DNA of 64,000 bases from Verrucomicrobiota bacterium (GCA_018240015.1 JAFEGJ010000006.1:15074-79073); one strand, 5' to 3'. Shown: positions 51,879 through 60,147, counted from the stretch's first letter. The notes: a model not told the origin generated them from the sequence alone. Made by a program: numbers and translations.

Positions 51879-52834
51879 AGTTCTTCCTTTCTTTCCATCA
51901 TGTAGGTCATGGAATTGGCTTCATTTTCTACGAGGGCCAGTTGACGAACCAAGCGGTATTTGGTCATGGAGTGGAGGACCATAGCGATAATAGCCACGAC
52001 GAGGCCTCCAACAGTTGTGCCGACAGAGATGCCTAGGCCATCGAAAAGGGCCGTGATGCTCTCGACCGAGCGGTTGAGATCATAAAACGCATAGAACATG
52101 CCGAGAACGGTACCGAGAAGACCCAGCATAGGAGCAATAATGGCGATGTCATTGAGAAGCGCGAGTCTTTGCCAAAAAGAGCTAGTCGCCCGTTTGCCCT
52201 CGGACTTCATCGTATCGACGATGATATTGGAACCAAACTGTCTTGCGGAGAGGCCTGAACCAATCATTTTCGAGAACAAGTCGTTTCGCTTTTGGCAAAC
52301 AGCCGCAGCGGCTTCGTACTCACCGGCCATGAGAAGTTTTTTCAGTTCATCTGACCCCTCTCTTGGCATGAGCTGGGAAGCTCTCAGAGAGAGTAAAGAA
52401 TAAAGACCAAGTCCCAGACTTGCAACCGACATAAAAAGCAGCACAGAGTAGATCGTGGGAGATCCCGCAAAAACTTGTCTGAAATCGATCAAAATACCGG
52501 GCAGACGACCAGGATTGGCGTCGATCTCTTCATCCATGGCATCGAGATCTTCCTCGGGAAGAGGTGATACTGCGGCGATTTCTTTGGCAGGCTCCTCGGT
52601 TTGGAGATCGGCTACAGGAGACTCGGGAGGTTTCGGAGCCGGAGGATAGGGGGTATTCAGGGCAGGGGCTGGTATTTCTACGGGCTGAACGGGGACAGCA
52701 ACCGGCACTTGCTCTGCCGCTTTGGGTGTTACTTCGTCCCACATAATGGATGCCGTTTTTTGCTCTGCTGTGGGCATTTCTTCGGCGAGAACCAAAGAAC
52801 AAAGTAACATCGAAAAACATCCTAACTTTTTCAT
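51875..52834 (-). CDS. exbB: ExbB/TolQ-family proton channel protein with proline-rich N-terminal extension
   Basis: 319 residues from the ATG at 52834 (GAGGTG upstream; a GTG two codons earlier is possible). An N-terminal signal peptide (KKLGCFSMLLCSLVLA) leads into an unusual 90-residue extension rich in Pro, Val and Ala (PVAVPVQPVEIPAPALNTPY), then the MotA/TolQ/ExbB core: SVLLFMSVASLGLGLYSLLS, LLNDIAIIAPMLGLLGTVLG and SVGTTVGGLVVAIIAMV. The core matches family length and order. First gene of exbB-exbD-upp-patatin. Confidence 0.9.
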   Translation of the reverse strand: MKKLGCFSMLLCSLVLAEEMPTAEQKTASIMWDEVTPKAAEQVPVAVPVQPVEIPAPALNTPYPPAPKPPESPVADLQTEEPAKEIAAVSPLPEEDLDAMDEEIDANPGRLPGILIDFRQVFAGSPTIYSVLLFMSVASLGLGLYSLLSLRASQLMPREGSDELKKLLMAGEYEAAAAVCQKRNDLFSKMIGSGLSARQFGSNIIVDTMKSEGKRATSSFWQRLALLNDIAIIAPMLGLLGTVLGMFYAFYDLNRSVESITALFDGLGISVGTTVGGLVVAIIAMVLHSMTKYRLVRQLALVENEANSMTYMMERKEEL

Positions 52835-52869
52835 ACTCACCTCGATAAATTTTAATTCAACATATCAGG

Positions 52870-52898
52870 GCGACAACTATTGATCAAGCTGCTAAAAT
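52870..52898 (+). promoter_or_regulatory. Predicted promoter of trmB
   Basis: GCGACA (52870-52875), 17-bp spacer, TAAAAT (52893-52898), ending 7 nt before the ATG. No Shine-Dalgarno. Confidence 0.4.
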
Positions 52899-52905
52899 AT
52901 TTGTC

Positions 52906-53553
52906 ATGTTAAAATACCCATTTCCATGGGAAGAAAGGAGACCTGCCCTTCATGAAGGGGTCCTCTTTATCCCCGATTATTATTTTGAGCACCATCTATG
53001 GTCCTTCCCCGGATTTGCTGAGATCTTTGGCAAAGAAGCTCCTGTCCATGTCGAATATTGTTCTGGTAACGGAGCTTGGATCTTGGAAAAAGCAAAAAAT
53101 AGTCCTGACCTCTGGGTTGCAGTCGAATGGCGCTTTGATCGCGTCCGTAAAATTTGGTCTAAGATGAGAAATTTAGGTCTTAAAAACTTGCTCATTGTCT
53201 GCGGCGATGCGCGCATCTTTGCACAGGAATATCTTCCCAGTGACAGTGTAAACGATGTCTACATCAACTTTCCCGATCCTTGGCCCAAAGAAAAACACGC
53301 CAAAAACCGTATTTTCCAACCCTCTTTTATCGATCAATTGGCCCGCACAACAAAGGGCAAAGTTACCACCGTGACTGACGATCCCACGTACCGCACACAA
53401 ATCCTCACAGAAATGAAGAACTGGACATCGTCGTTTCCAGAACCTGGGTATGTCACAGAGTGGCCCGAATACGGTGCCTCTTTTTTTGACACGCTTTGGC
53501 GACAAAAAGGATGTACCATTCACTATATGCAATTTGCGAGGCCAGCATGTTAG
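52906..53553 (+). CDS. trmB: tRNA (guanine-N7)-methyltransferase TrmB
   Basis: 215 residues. SAM-binding VHVEYCSGNGAWILEKA near residue 50, acidic VAVEWRFDRVRKI, and the family signature INFPDPWPKEKHAKNR near 125, with the C-terminal TDDPTYRTQIL-type segment. Makes m7G46 in tRNA variable loops, fitting with tRNA genes nearby. The next gene begins 7 nt before its stop. Confidence 0.95.
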   Translation: MLKYPFPWEERRPALHEGVLFIPDYYFEHHLWSFPGFAEIFGKEAPVHVEYCSGNGAWILEKAKNSPDLWVAVEWRFDRVRKIWSKMRNLGLKNLLIVCGDARIFAQEYLPSDSVNDVYINFPDPWPKEKHAKNRIFQPSFIDQLARTTKGKVTTVTDDPTYRTQILTEMKNWTSSFPEPGYVTEWPEYGASFFDTLWRQKGCTIHYMQFARPAC

Positions 53554-54194
53554 CTTGTCACTTAAGCGATGATTTATTGTGGAAGCAGCCGGAAGGAATC
53601 TGCCATCTTGATTTTGGCTGGACCGGGCTTCTTAATTTAGAAGACCCGGCATTTGTGCAGAGTCATATTTTGGCGGTCCAGCAGCTAAAAGCCGGTCCTG
53701 GTGTCATACTTTATCAAGGACCACTGGATATTGTCCGCCGCGTCGTTGGCGAAGATGAGCTCGAAAGTGCCAACCTCTTTGGAGCCTTTATGCAGCGACT
53801 TGCGGCCTGCGTGCCAGACGACATGACACCCTACTGCTTTTTTACTTCGACAAGAGGGTTTTCTAAAGCAAGAGCTCTTCAGCTCATGTCGCCTGACCGC
53901 TTTTGGAATGTAACCCTTACCCATCAAAAACCAGCGCTGGGGTTTTTGCTTCCTCAAGATGCTCTATTCGATGAACAAGCGATAGAAAGTGCTCTGCCGG
54001 ATGAGCCATTTAGGGCCATTCCCGAACTTCGGCTACATGAAATGTGGGATGGACTGGACGAACTGATCGTTTTAGAAGAATTTTTAACACCTCAAGGCAG
54101 GCGCCAATTGCAGGGATTCTTAGCTGCAGGAGGAAAAGTTCGGAGCAGAGGGATTCGAACCCCCGACCCACTGCTCCCAAAGCAGTTGCGCTAG
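53547..54194 (+). CDS. Hypothetical protein whose C terminus is encoded antisense to tRNA-Pro
   Basis: 215 residues from the ATG at 53547 (an upstream frame opens at 53496). Not recognised. It is acidic with mixed strands (GICHLDFGWTGLLNLEDPAF; VILYQGPLDIVRRVVGEDEL) and no signal peptide or membrane helix. It overlaps trmB by 7 nt, so the two are translationally coupled. The last 18 residues (RSRGIRTPDPLLPKQLR) are the antisense reading of tRNA-Pro. The functional protein is probably the first about 197 residues. Confidence 0.65.
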   Translation: MLACHLSDDLLWKQPEGICHLDFGWTGLLNLEDPAFVQSHILAVQQLKAGPGVILYQGPLDIVRRVVGEDELESANLFGAFMQRLAACVPDDMTPYCFFTSTRGFSKARALQLMSPDRFWNVTLTHQKPALGFLLPQDALFDEQAIESALPDEPFRAIPELRLHEMWDGLDELIVLEEFLTPQGRRQLQGFLAAGGKVRSRGIRTPDPLLPKQLR

Positions 54195-54214
54195 CCAGAC
54201 TGCGCTATGCTCCG
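54140..54214 (-). tRNA. tRNA-Pro (anticodon UGG)
   Basis: 75 nt. Acceptor CGGAGCA pairs with TGCTCCG, anticodon stem ACTGC/GCAGT with loop TTTGGGA gives TGG, T-arm GGGGG-TTCGAAT-CCCTC, discriminator A, CCA not encoded. It lies opposite the 3' end of the 53547 gene and divergent from pgi. Confidence 0.97.
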
Positions 54215-54264
54215 AACAAAGATATACTCTACACTTTAATCCTCATTTTTGCCATGGTTTATTT

Positions 54265-55800
54265 ATGCCGTTTAACGATTACCCAGCCTCGGTCCAGCTC
54301 AAAAAGTTAGCTCAAAACCCTCCGGATCTCACAAAAATTTTAACTCCACATCGTCTCGAAGAAATGACTGCTGAGGCCGCCGGGCTTCGTTTATTCTACG
54401 GGGCCGAGCGCGTCCATACCCCCGAACTCGACGCTTTATTTGCCCTTGCTGAAGAAGCCAAAGTCATAAAAAAAATGGAAGCGATGCAAAGGGGAAACAT
54501 CGTCAATGTCATTGAAGGGTATCCTTCCGAAAACCGTCCAGCCCTGCATACGGCTATGCGGGATTTTTTCGAAGCCCCCTTAGCACCCGAAGCTACGAAA
54601 CTCGCCAAGACCGAGCTCGATAAACTTCAAAAATTTACCGCTCGTCTCGATATTTTTACCGATCTCGTGCAGATCGGCATCGGAGGATCAGCTCTCGGTC
54701 CCCAGGCCGTTTATTTGGGCCTCGAAGCGTTTAAAAAACCGGGAAAAAATGTTCATTTCCTCTCCAATGTCGATCCCGATGAAGCGGCACGGATTTTTTC
54801 TCAGCTAGATCTAGCGAAAACCGTGGTCGTCGTCGTCTCCAAATCCGGCTCCACCCTTGAAACTCTGACCAACGAGACCATCGCGCGCGGCTATTTTGAA
54901 AAAAGTGGCATCAACCCCCAGCTCCATTTTGTTGCCGTCACAGGAAAGGGGAGTCCCATGGACAACCCTTCGCACTACGCCGCATCTTTTTATATGTGGG
55001 ACTATGTGGGTGGGAGGTACTCTGCGACATCGATGGTGGGTCTCGTCGCTTTGGCGTTTGCCCTTCCATGGGAGCGCGTTTTATCTTTTTTAGAAGGCGC
55101 CCATACGATGGACCGTATTGCGCTTGGCAGCGATCCTCGTAAAAATTTACCTCTCCTCTCTGCGCTTCTGGGCATTTGGAATCGCAACTTCCTCGGTTTT
55201 CCGACGGTTGGAGTTATTCCGTATTCGCAAGCGCTCAGTCGGTTCCCCGCGCACCTGCAGCAACTCGACATGGAATCGAATGGCAAACACGTGGGCAAAG
55301 AAGGTAAGCACGTCGCATTTTCCACGGGACCTATCGTCTGGGGCGAACCTGGCACTAACGGACAGCATTCGTTTTTCCAACTCTTGCACCAAGGAACCAA
55401 CATCGTCCCACTTGAATTTATCGGCTTTACGGAAAGCCAGTACCGGCAAGATCAAGAAGTCGCCGGCTCCACCTCGCAGCAAAAACTCGTCGCTAATCTC
55501 CTGGCTCAAGCCATCGCTCTGGCTCAAGGCGATCCTAATCCTAATCCCAACAAATCGTTTGCCGGCAATCGCCCCAGCCGCATCCTCATGGGCAAGCAGC
55601 TAGACGCGTTCACGATGGGCGCTATTCTGGCTTACTATGAACATAAAGTGGCTTTTCAAGGTTTTTGCTGGAATATCAACTCGTTCGATCAAGAAGGTGT
55701 GCAGCTCGGCAAAACTTTAGCTCTGAAAGTCATCGATCAAATGACAGGAAAGAAGAGAGACTTTCCACTCGCTGGCGCCTGGCTTAAAAAATTGCCATAA
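54265..55800 (+). CDS. pgi: Glucose-6-phosphate isomerase
   Basis: 511 residues. SIS-type isomerase: IGIGGSALGPQAVYLGLEAF near 140, the phosphate-binding VVVVSKSGSTLETLTNE near 195, GGRYSATSMVG near 255, and catalytic segments QLDMESNGKHVGKEGK and GTNGQHSFFQLLHQGT. Interconverts glucose-6-phosphate and fructose-6-phosphate, feeding the class I aldolase and GlmS of this window. The 3' end overlaps the convergent AbiEii gene by 17 nt. Confidence 0.95.
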   Translation: MPFNDYPASVQLKKLAQNPPDLTKILTPHRLEEMTAEAAGLRLFYGAERVHTPELDALFALAEEAKVIKKMEAMQRGNIVNVIEGYPSENRPALHTAMRDFFEAPLAPEATKLAKTELDKLQKFTARLDIFTDLVQIGIGGSALGPQAVYLGLEAFKKPGKNVHFLSNVDPDEAARIFSQLDLAKTVVVVVSKSGSTLETLTNETIARGYFEKSGINPQLHFVAVTGKGSPMDNPSHYAASFYMWDYVGGRYSATSMVGLVALAFALPWERVLSFLEGAHTMDRIALGSDPRKNLPLLSALLGIWNRNFLGFPTVGVIPYSQALSRFPAHLQQLDMESNGKHVGKEGKHVAFSTGPIVWGEPGTNGQHSFFQLLHQGTNIVPLEFIGFTESQYRQDQEVAGSTSQQKLVANLLAQAIALAQGDPNPNPNKSFAGNRPSRILMGKQLDAFTMGAILAYYEHKVAFQGFCWNINSFDQEGVQLGKTLALKVIDQMTGKKRDFPLAGAWLKKLP

Positions 55801-56623
55801 CACCATTGATTTCTTCAATAACTTCCTCAATAGTGATTGGGAGTTTCAACTCTTCTGCCATGTTTCCTAAACCCTTTAGATGTGATGACCATAGGCGTTG
55901 AAGAGTAAAAAGTTCATCTGCTTTAAATTTAACAGAACGGATAATCGTTTTACGATTCGTGAAAGTTTCGTTGATACTGACCTTTAATTTACCTAAATTT
56001 AGAAGATTTTTCGTACGCAAGAGCAGAACCAAATCATGATAGTCTTTCATGCGACTATTACCCGCCCCTTTTGAAAGAACAGTTTCCAACTTTTCAGCTA
56101 AAATGGATTCGACGGGATAAGCAAGAAGAGAAATGGACTTCTCAAATAGAGGTTGTTCGCGCAATGATAGCAATCGTATTTCTTTCATTTTAGGTTCAAC
56201 CACATCACCGACTCCAACATCGATATGAATTTTGTCCTTCATTCTCATGAATTTCGCATTCAAGTTCATGCGCAAGCCAGAATATTCCATGTGTGGCTGA
56301 GAAAGTGACTCCGTATTATCTAAATCAAAAACAAATCCATCTTTCAAATCTATATGAGCTATCTCTTCGAAAATTGGTTGCAAGACAGCTTCTTCAGCTT
56401 TAATTCGAGCTACCAAGAAATCAAGATCAATCGTTTCACGACCAATTTTTATTATTTGCCCGAGGAGAAAGCCGCCTTTAAATATAAACCTATTCTTATA
56501 AGAAGAATGCGTTAATCTAATAAGAAAACGCTCAAGCAAAAGTTGTTTCCAACATGCATTGAATTGCATCTTTTTTTCTTGGGCAATAAGTCGAAGTCTG
56601 TCTTTTAAAGATTGTTCATTCAA
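55784..56623 (-). CDS. AbiEii/AbiGii-type nucleotidyltransferase toxin
   Basis: 279 residues. Nucleotidyltransferase motifs in order: RFIFKGGFLLGQII (motif I), IDLDFLVARIKAEE (acidic motif II), then EKLETVLSKGAGNSRMKDYHDLVLLL, the conserved C-terminal block of AbiEii/SanaTA-like toxins that modify tRNA acceptor ends. The start overlaps the antitoxin stop by 4 nt. Together they form a type IV (AbiE) toxin-antitoxin module linked in other bacteria to phage defence. AT-rich, inserted between pgi and recF, which suggests horizontal gain. Confidence 0.9.
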   Translation of the reverse strand: MNEQSLKDRLRLIAQEKKMQFNACWKQLLLERFLIRLTHSSYKNRFIFKGGFLLGQIIKIGRETIDLDFLVARIKAEEAVLQPIFEEIAHIDLKDGFVFDLDNTESLSQPHMEYSGLRMNLNAKFMRMKDKIHIDVGVGDVVEPKMKEIRLLSLREQPLFEKSISLLAYPVESILAEKLETVLSKGAGNSRMKDYHDLVLLLRTKNLLNLGKLKVSINETFTNRKTIIRSVKFKADELFTLQRLWSSHLKGLGNMAEELKLPITIEEVIEEINGVMAIF

Positions 56624-57210
56624 ACTGTTATGCTCATTAGATAAGGCTTTATATCTATATGAAGTTTTTGAGCATAATCTTGTAGCTTATTCAGATCAAT
56701 TTGTTTTTTTCCTTTAAGCGCAAATTTTAGAGCTTTAATGGCTGTTTCAATACTAAGAAATCGAAAGGCATCTATGATAGTGCGTTCCCGATCATAAATA
56801 GGAACTTTAGCTCCTTCGAGATTAATGGAAGTTTTTCCAAGAAGGGGATTGCGAAAACGAATAATTTTATAATCCTGTGCTTTTTTTGTTGATGTACTAT
56901 GAGGAATAGCTATCCAATGCTGGCGAGGAATTTCTTCGGTTAGATCATAAATAGCAAGAGCAGAAGTAAGACAAATAACCCCATCTTTAACTGTATATAC
57001 CGCTTCAATAAGATCTTCCCAGCGAAAGCTGCTCGCATTTGCATATTCAGAACTTTGATAAAGCCCCCTCGCTATTCTTTTTACGCGGCCGGATTTGATG
57101 AAATAGGCTATTGCCGAGGGATGCACCCCTACGGCTTTTGCTTCTTTCGACGAAAAAAAGGGCTTTTTCATCAGCGGCTTCAGACGTTTTAGGCAATGTG
57201 CTGTTCTCAT
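56620..57210 (-). CDS. AbiEi-type antitoxin/transcriptional repressor
   Basis: 196 residues from the ATG at 57210; ATGs at 57216 and 57171 are alternatives. The N-terminal winged helix of the AbiEi family is visible (FFSSKEAKAVGVHPSAIAYF, then GRVKRIARGLYQ), followed by the characteristic mid-domain (VICLTSALAIYDLTEEIP, HWIAIPHS) and YDRERTIIDAFRF. AbiEi proteins neutralise AbiEii and repress their own promoter by binding inverted repeats; a perfect 22-bp inverted repeat covers this promoter. The start at 57210 fits the expected position of transcription initiation. Confidence 0.86.
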   Translation of the reverse strand: MRTAHCLKRLKPLMKKPFFSSKEAKAVGVHPSAIAYFIKSGRVKRIARGLYQSSEYANASSFRWEDLIEAVYTVKDGVICLTSALAIYDLTEEIPRQHWIAIPHSTSTKKAQDYKIIRFRNPLLGKTSINLEGAKVPIYDRERTIIDAFRFLSIETAIKALKFALKGKKQIDLNKLQDYAQKLHIDIKPYLMSITV

Positions 57211-57213
57211 AAT

Positions 57214-57268
57214 CATAACTTAACAAAAACACCCAGATTTGTCAATTGGGTGTTTTTGTTAAGTTATG
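57214..57268 (-). promoter_or_regulatory. AbiE promoter inside a perfect 22-bp inverted repeat (operator)
   Basis: Arms 57214-57235 and 57247-57268 are perfectly complementary (22 bp, core ACTTAACAAAAACACCCA) around an 11-nt centre. Reading toward abiEi, the centre holds TTGACA (57240-57245) and the near arm holds TAAGTT (57217-57222), 17 bp apart. Repressor bound to the repeat would cover both promoter boxes. Confidence 0.75.
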
Positions 57269-57307
57269 AAGAGGGAAGCCACTTCTATAGATCATTTTCT
57301 GGCGTAA

Positions 57308-57342
57308 AAATGAGTTATAGAACAAGTCTCTATAACTCATTT
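57308..57342 (-). terminator. Predicted intrinsic terminator after dnaN-recF
   Basis: 14-bp perfect stem AAATGAGTTATAGA/TCTATAACTCATTT with a 7-nt loop, followed on the minus strand by TT (five T in a row including the arm). AT-rich but long; it lies 21 nt after the recF stop. Confidence 0.5.
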
Positions 57343-57362
57343 CGAATATAACGTATTAATAA

Positions 57363-58391
57363 TCAGGAGATTACTTCGAGCTCATGCAGAGGCAGAGTTG
57401 CGCCCAGCATTTTGACGTCATGCGGGCATGTCACAAACACTTGACCCATTGGCTCGATCTCGTGAAGAAGAGCCCTACTTCGTTTTGTATCGAGATGGAC
57501 GCCAAAATCATCGATGCCTACTAGCGGCGGAGAATCCAACAACGTCGAGAAATGACGCCATTGCGCCAATCTCAAAGCAGCAGCGGCGCATCGCTGCTGG
57601 CCCTGACTGGCAAAGCCGCTGGCATCTTGCCCGCCTATCGTGAGGTGGAAATCATCGCGGTGCGGTCCGATCAGGGTGGCGCCCATTTGAAGTTCTTTAA
57701 GGCGGCTTTTTTTGTAATCATCTGTGAGTGATGGTTGGTATTCGGCTCCAAGGATATCGGCTCCATCAGAGAGGCGCGCCATTGCCTCAATGAGGTGAGG
57801 CTGCAGAGCGAGGAGGATCTCTTTCCGCTTTTGATGGAGATATTGTCCTGAGATGAGAAGGATTTGTTCCCAGCTTTCGATCGCGGTCTCTTTTTTTTGC
57901 CGAAGAAGGACATTGCGCTGGCGCATCGCTTTAAAATATCTGGCTAGATGAAAAATGTAGAGAGGATCGATTTGAGCGATATGGAGATCCAAAAAACGGC
58001 GGCGCTGGGTGGGCGATCCTGTGATGAGTTCGATATCTTCGGGCACATGAAGAACCGTGGGGAAAAGGCCCAGCAGGGGAGTGAACTGGCTATAAGTCGC
58101 CCCGTCATGCTCAACACGTTTGACCTGGCCATCGAAGGAGACTTTGAGATGCTGCGAGATGGGCCCTGAGGCAAAATCGGCTTCTAAATAGAAAAACGGC
58201 TCGCCATGGCGTATGAGATCGGTCAGCTGAATCGTGCGAAAAGAGCGACCGGTGCTGAGGAGATAAACGGCTTCGAGAAGGTTGGTTTTGCCGCAGGCGT
58301 TTTCACCGCGGATGACGTTGATCCCTTCTTGAAAGGTAAACTCCTTCTTTTCGTAGCTACGAAAATGGTGAAGGTAGAGTCTTTTAAGCAT
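57363..58391 (-). CDS. recF: DNA replication/repair protein RecF
   Basis: 342 residues. SMC-like ATPase with Walker A RGENACGKTNLLEAVYLL near residue 30, ABC-type signature FASQGQQR near 265 and Walker B PLVGIDDFGVHLD near 295. It loads RecA at gapped DNA through RecFOR. The start overlaps dnaN by 8 nt, the common bacterial dnaN-recF operon. Slightly shorter than the E. coli protein but complete. Confidence 0.95.
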   Translation of the reverse strand: MLKRLYLHHFRSYEKKEFTFQEGINVIRGENACGKTNLLEAVYLLSTGRSFRTIQLTDLIRHGEPFFYLEADFASGPISQHLKVSFDGQVKRVEHDGATYSQFTPLLGLFPTVLHVPEDIELITGSPTQRRRFLDLHIAQIDPLYIFHLARYFKAMRQRNVLLRQKKETAIESWEQILLISGQYLHQKRKEILLALQPHLIEAMARLSDGADILGAEYQPSLTDDYKKSRLKELQMGATLIGPHRDDFHLTIGGQDASGFASQGQQRCAAAALRLAQWRHFSTLLDSPPLVGIDDFGVHLDTKRSRALLHEIEPMGQVFVTCPHDVKMLGATLPLHELEVIS

Positions 58392-59481
58392 CGACGCGCA
58401 TGGGCATGATCACAAACTCGGCCGTGGTCGAGTCGGTGATGAGACCCGGATTATAAGGGTCGGTGAGGGTGAGATTCACGGTCTCATCTTTGCTATGGCG
58501 CAAGATGTCGTGGAAATAATGGGGGTTGAAGGCCACTTCCATTTTAGGACCGCCGTAGTTGACGGCCATAGCGACTTTTCCTTCGCCCACGCTGCCGCTC
58601 ATGGCAGTGAGGTGTAGCTGACCCGGAGAAAAGCTAAAGCGCACAGCGCTGCTCTCTTCGGAAGTGAAGAGCGCCACTTGGCGTAGGAGCGACATGAGCT
58701 CTTCGCGGTGGAGAATGATGGGATTTTCTGATTTTTTGGGAATAACTTGGCCGACATCGGGGTATTGACCGGTGAGGAGTTTAGATATGAGCAAGATCGA
58801 GCTCGTCTCAAAGGCAATTTTATCCGCCATCAGCGTCAGCGTGCTGAACTCTTCTTTCGTGTCGATGAGTTTGATGATCTCTTCGACGGCTTTGAGGGGG
58901 AGAATAGAAGAGGAAGGATTAGAAGCGGCATCTGTATTGGTAGAAAGGCGGGCGAGGCGCTTGCCATCGGTGCCGACAAAAATCGCTGCTTTATCGAGGT
59001 TTTGGAGGAGGATACCATTGAGAACTTGGCGGTTGTCATCGCGTGCGGCAGCAAAGGAGCTGCGGGCAAGCATCTCGCGCAGAACTGTGTTGTGGAGTTT
59101 CATCTTGAGGCCGCCTGACAGATCGGGGAACGTGGGAAATTCTGATTTGGCAAGACCACTCATTTTAAAGTGAGAAGATCCTGCATATATATGGGCAACT
59201 TCGGCAGAGGATGTCTCGATTTCAACTTCGGAAGTCGTGAGTTCGCGGATGAGTTGGAAAAAACGTTTCGCGGGAAGTGCAATCGAGCCTTCTTCTGTAA
59301 TTTTTGCTGGGGCATGCGCACGCATGCTGACCGTCAGATCCGTCGAACTGAGGATGATTTGATCGCCTGTTGCTTCTAAAAGCACATTCGACAAAACGGG
59401 AAGAGCAGGACGGGCGGGAACAATAGTTTGAATCTTGCTGATGAGGGCTTGGAGCTCAAGTTTAGAGATGAGAAATTTCAT
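58384..59481 (-). CDS. dnaN: DNA polymerase III beta sliding clamp
   Basis: 365 residues, the standard clamp length. Three clamp domains: N-terminal MKFLISKLELQALISKIQTI, middle RQVLNGILLQN and GTDGKRLARLS, and the C-terminal NLTLTDPYNPGLI and VIMPMRV, which form the partner-binding pocket. An AAGG lies 10 nt before the ATG. First gene of dnaN-recF; C. trachomatis also keeps smpB next to it, but here a HipA-type module, an autotransporter and a hypothetical gene intervene. Confidence 0.97.
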   Translation of the reverse strand: MKFLISKLELQALISKIQTIVPARPALPVLSNVLLEATGDQIILSSTDLTVSMRAHAPAKITEEGSIALPAKRFFQLIRELTTSEVEIETSSAEVAHIYAGSSHFKMSGLAKSEFPTFPDLSGGLKMKLHNTVLREMLARSSFAAARDDNRQVLNGILLQNLDKAAIFVGTDGKRLARLSTNTDAASNPSSSILPLKAVEEIIKLIDTKEEFSTLTLMADKIAFETSSILLISKLLTGQYPDVGQVIPKKSENPIILHREELMSLLRQVALFTSEESSAVRFSFSPGQLHLTAMSGSVGEGKVAMAVNYGGPKMEVAFNPHYFHDILRHSKDETVNLTLTDPYNPGLITDSTTAEFVIMPMRVDA

Positions 59482-59503
59482 GATGATGAACCTTTTTCAC
59501 ATC

Positions 59504-59533
59504 AGAATAATCGAATCATGAAACGACTGTCAA
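59504..59533 (-). promoter_or_regulatory. Predicted promoter of dnaN-recF
   Basis: Perfect TTGACA (59528-59533), 18-bp spacer, TATTCT (59504-59509). The -35 overlaps the stop codon of the upstream HipS-HTH gene, so dnaN can be transcribed independently of the toxin module. Confidence 0.5.
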
Positions 59534-60147
59534 CTCTTTAGAAATTCAAGTGCAGCTTCTCTTTTTTCTGAAGGTAATATTCCACCATTTATGGAGATAA
59601 AAAAGATTGCAATTGAAGGGAACCGTACAATGATTTCTAATCGCTTTAGTAGATCTTTTCCTGAACTTCTTTTTCTTTCTAGAGCATTTAATGCAGTTTG
59701 GGAAATTTCAAAGATTTGGGCAAATTCTCGTGTGGAAAAATTTAGCGATTTTCGAAATTCTATAACATCTTGAATCGTAAACGATCGTTCAAAAATAGGC
59801 TCGAAAACAAAAGATGAGGGACCTCTTTTGCCTATAGTCGAAAGAAGGATCAAAGCATCATTTTCTTGAGGATCAATGCCCATGGCCTGGCAGTATTCAG
59901 GATAAGCAGGATTTTGCTTGGAAGGTATTCTGTCTTCTAAAGAAGGAAACAAGGATCTTGATTTGAATTCTCTTTGTGTAAGGGGAAATTCAGGGCCAAG
60001 AGGGATTACGTTTCTTGCACGTAAATAACGGTCATCGTACGTAAACACAAAATTCGCACCGCTTTTTTTCAAATGTCCTACCAGCAGCCGCGTTTTGCGT
60101 CTTTCTAAGTAAATTGCAACGTTGACTATCGGCAATTTTAACCCCAC
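59530..60147 (-). CDS. HipA N-terminal-subdomain protein fused to C-terminal HTH (HipS-HipB-like antitoxin)
   Basis: 205 residues. The first about 115 match the HipA N-subdomain 1 (couple_hipA): IYLERRKTRLLVGHLKKSG, FVFTYDDRYL, NVIPLGPEFPLTQREF, SLFPSLEDRIP. The last about 90 contain an XRE-type helix-turn-helix (FTIQDVIEFRKSLNFSTREF, then AQIFEISQTALNALERKR). In HipBA the subdomain belongs to HipA and the HTH to HipB; in HipBST three genes are used. Here the two antitoxin-like parts are one protein, placed after the kinase gene, whose 3' end it overlaps by 10 nt. Expected to hold the kinase in check and repress the promoter at 61051-61099. Confidence 0.85.
   Translation of the reverse strand: MGLKLPIVNVAIYLERRKTRLLVGHLKKSGANFVFTYDDRYLRARNVIPLGPEFPLTQREFKSRSLFPSLEDRIPSKQNPAYPEYCQAMGIDPQENDALILLSTIGKRGPSSFVFEPIFERSFTIQDVIEFRKSLNFSTREFAQIFEISQTALNALERKRSSGKDLLKRLEIIVRFPSIAIFFISINGGILPSEKREAALEFLKS

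Noticed and set aside
59528-59533. GTTGACA at the dnaN -35 resembles half of the HipA-module operator
   Set aside because: TTGACA is the promoter consensus itself, and the second half-site is missing, so cross-regulation of dnaN is not supported.
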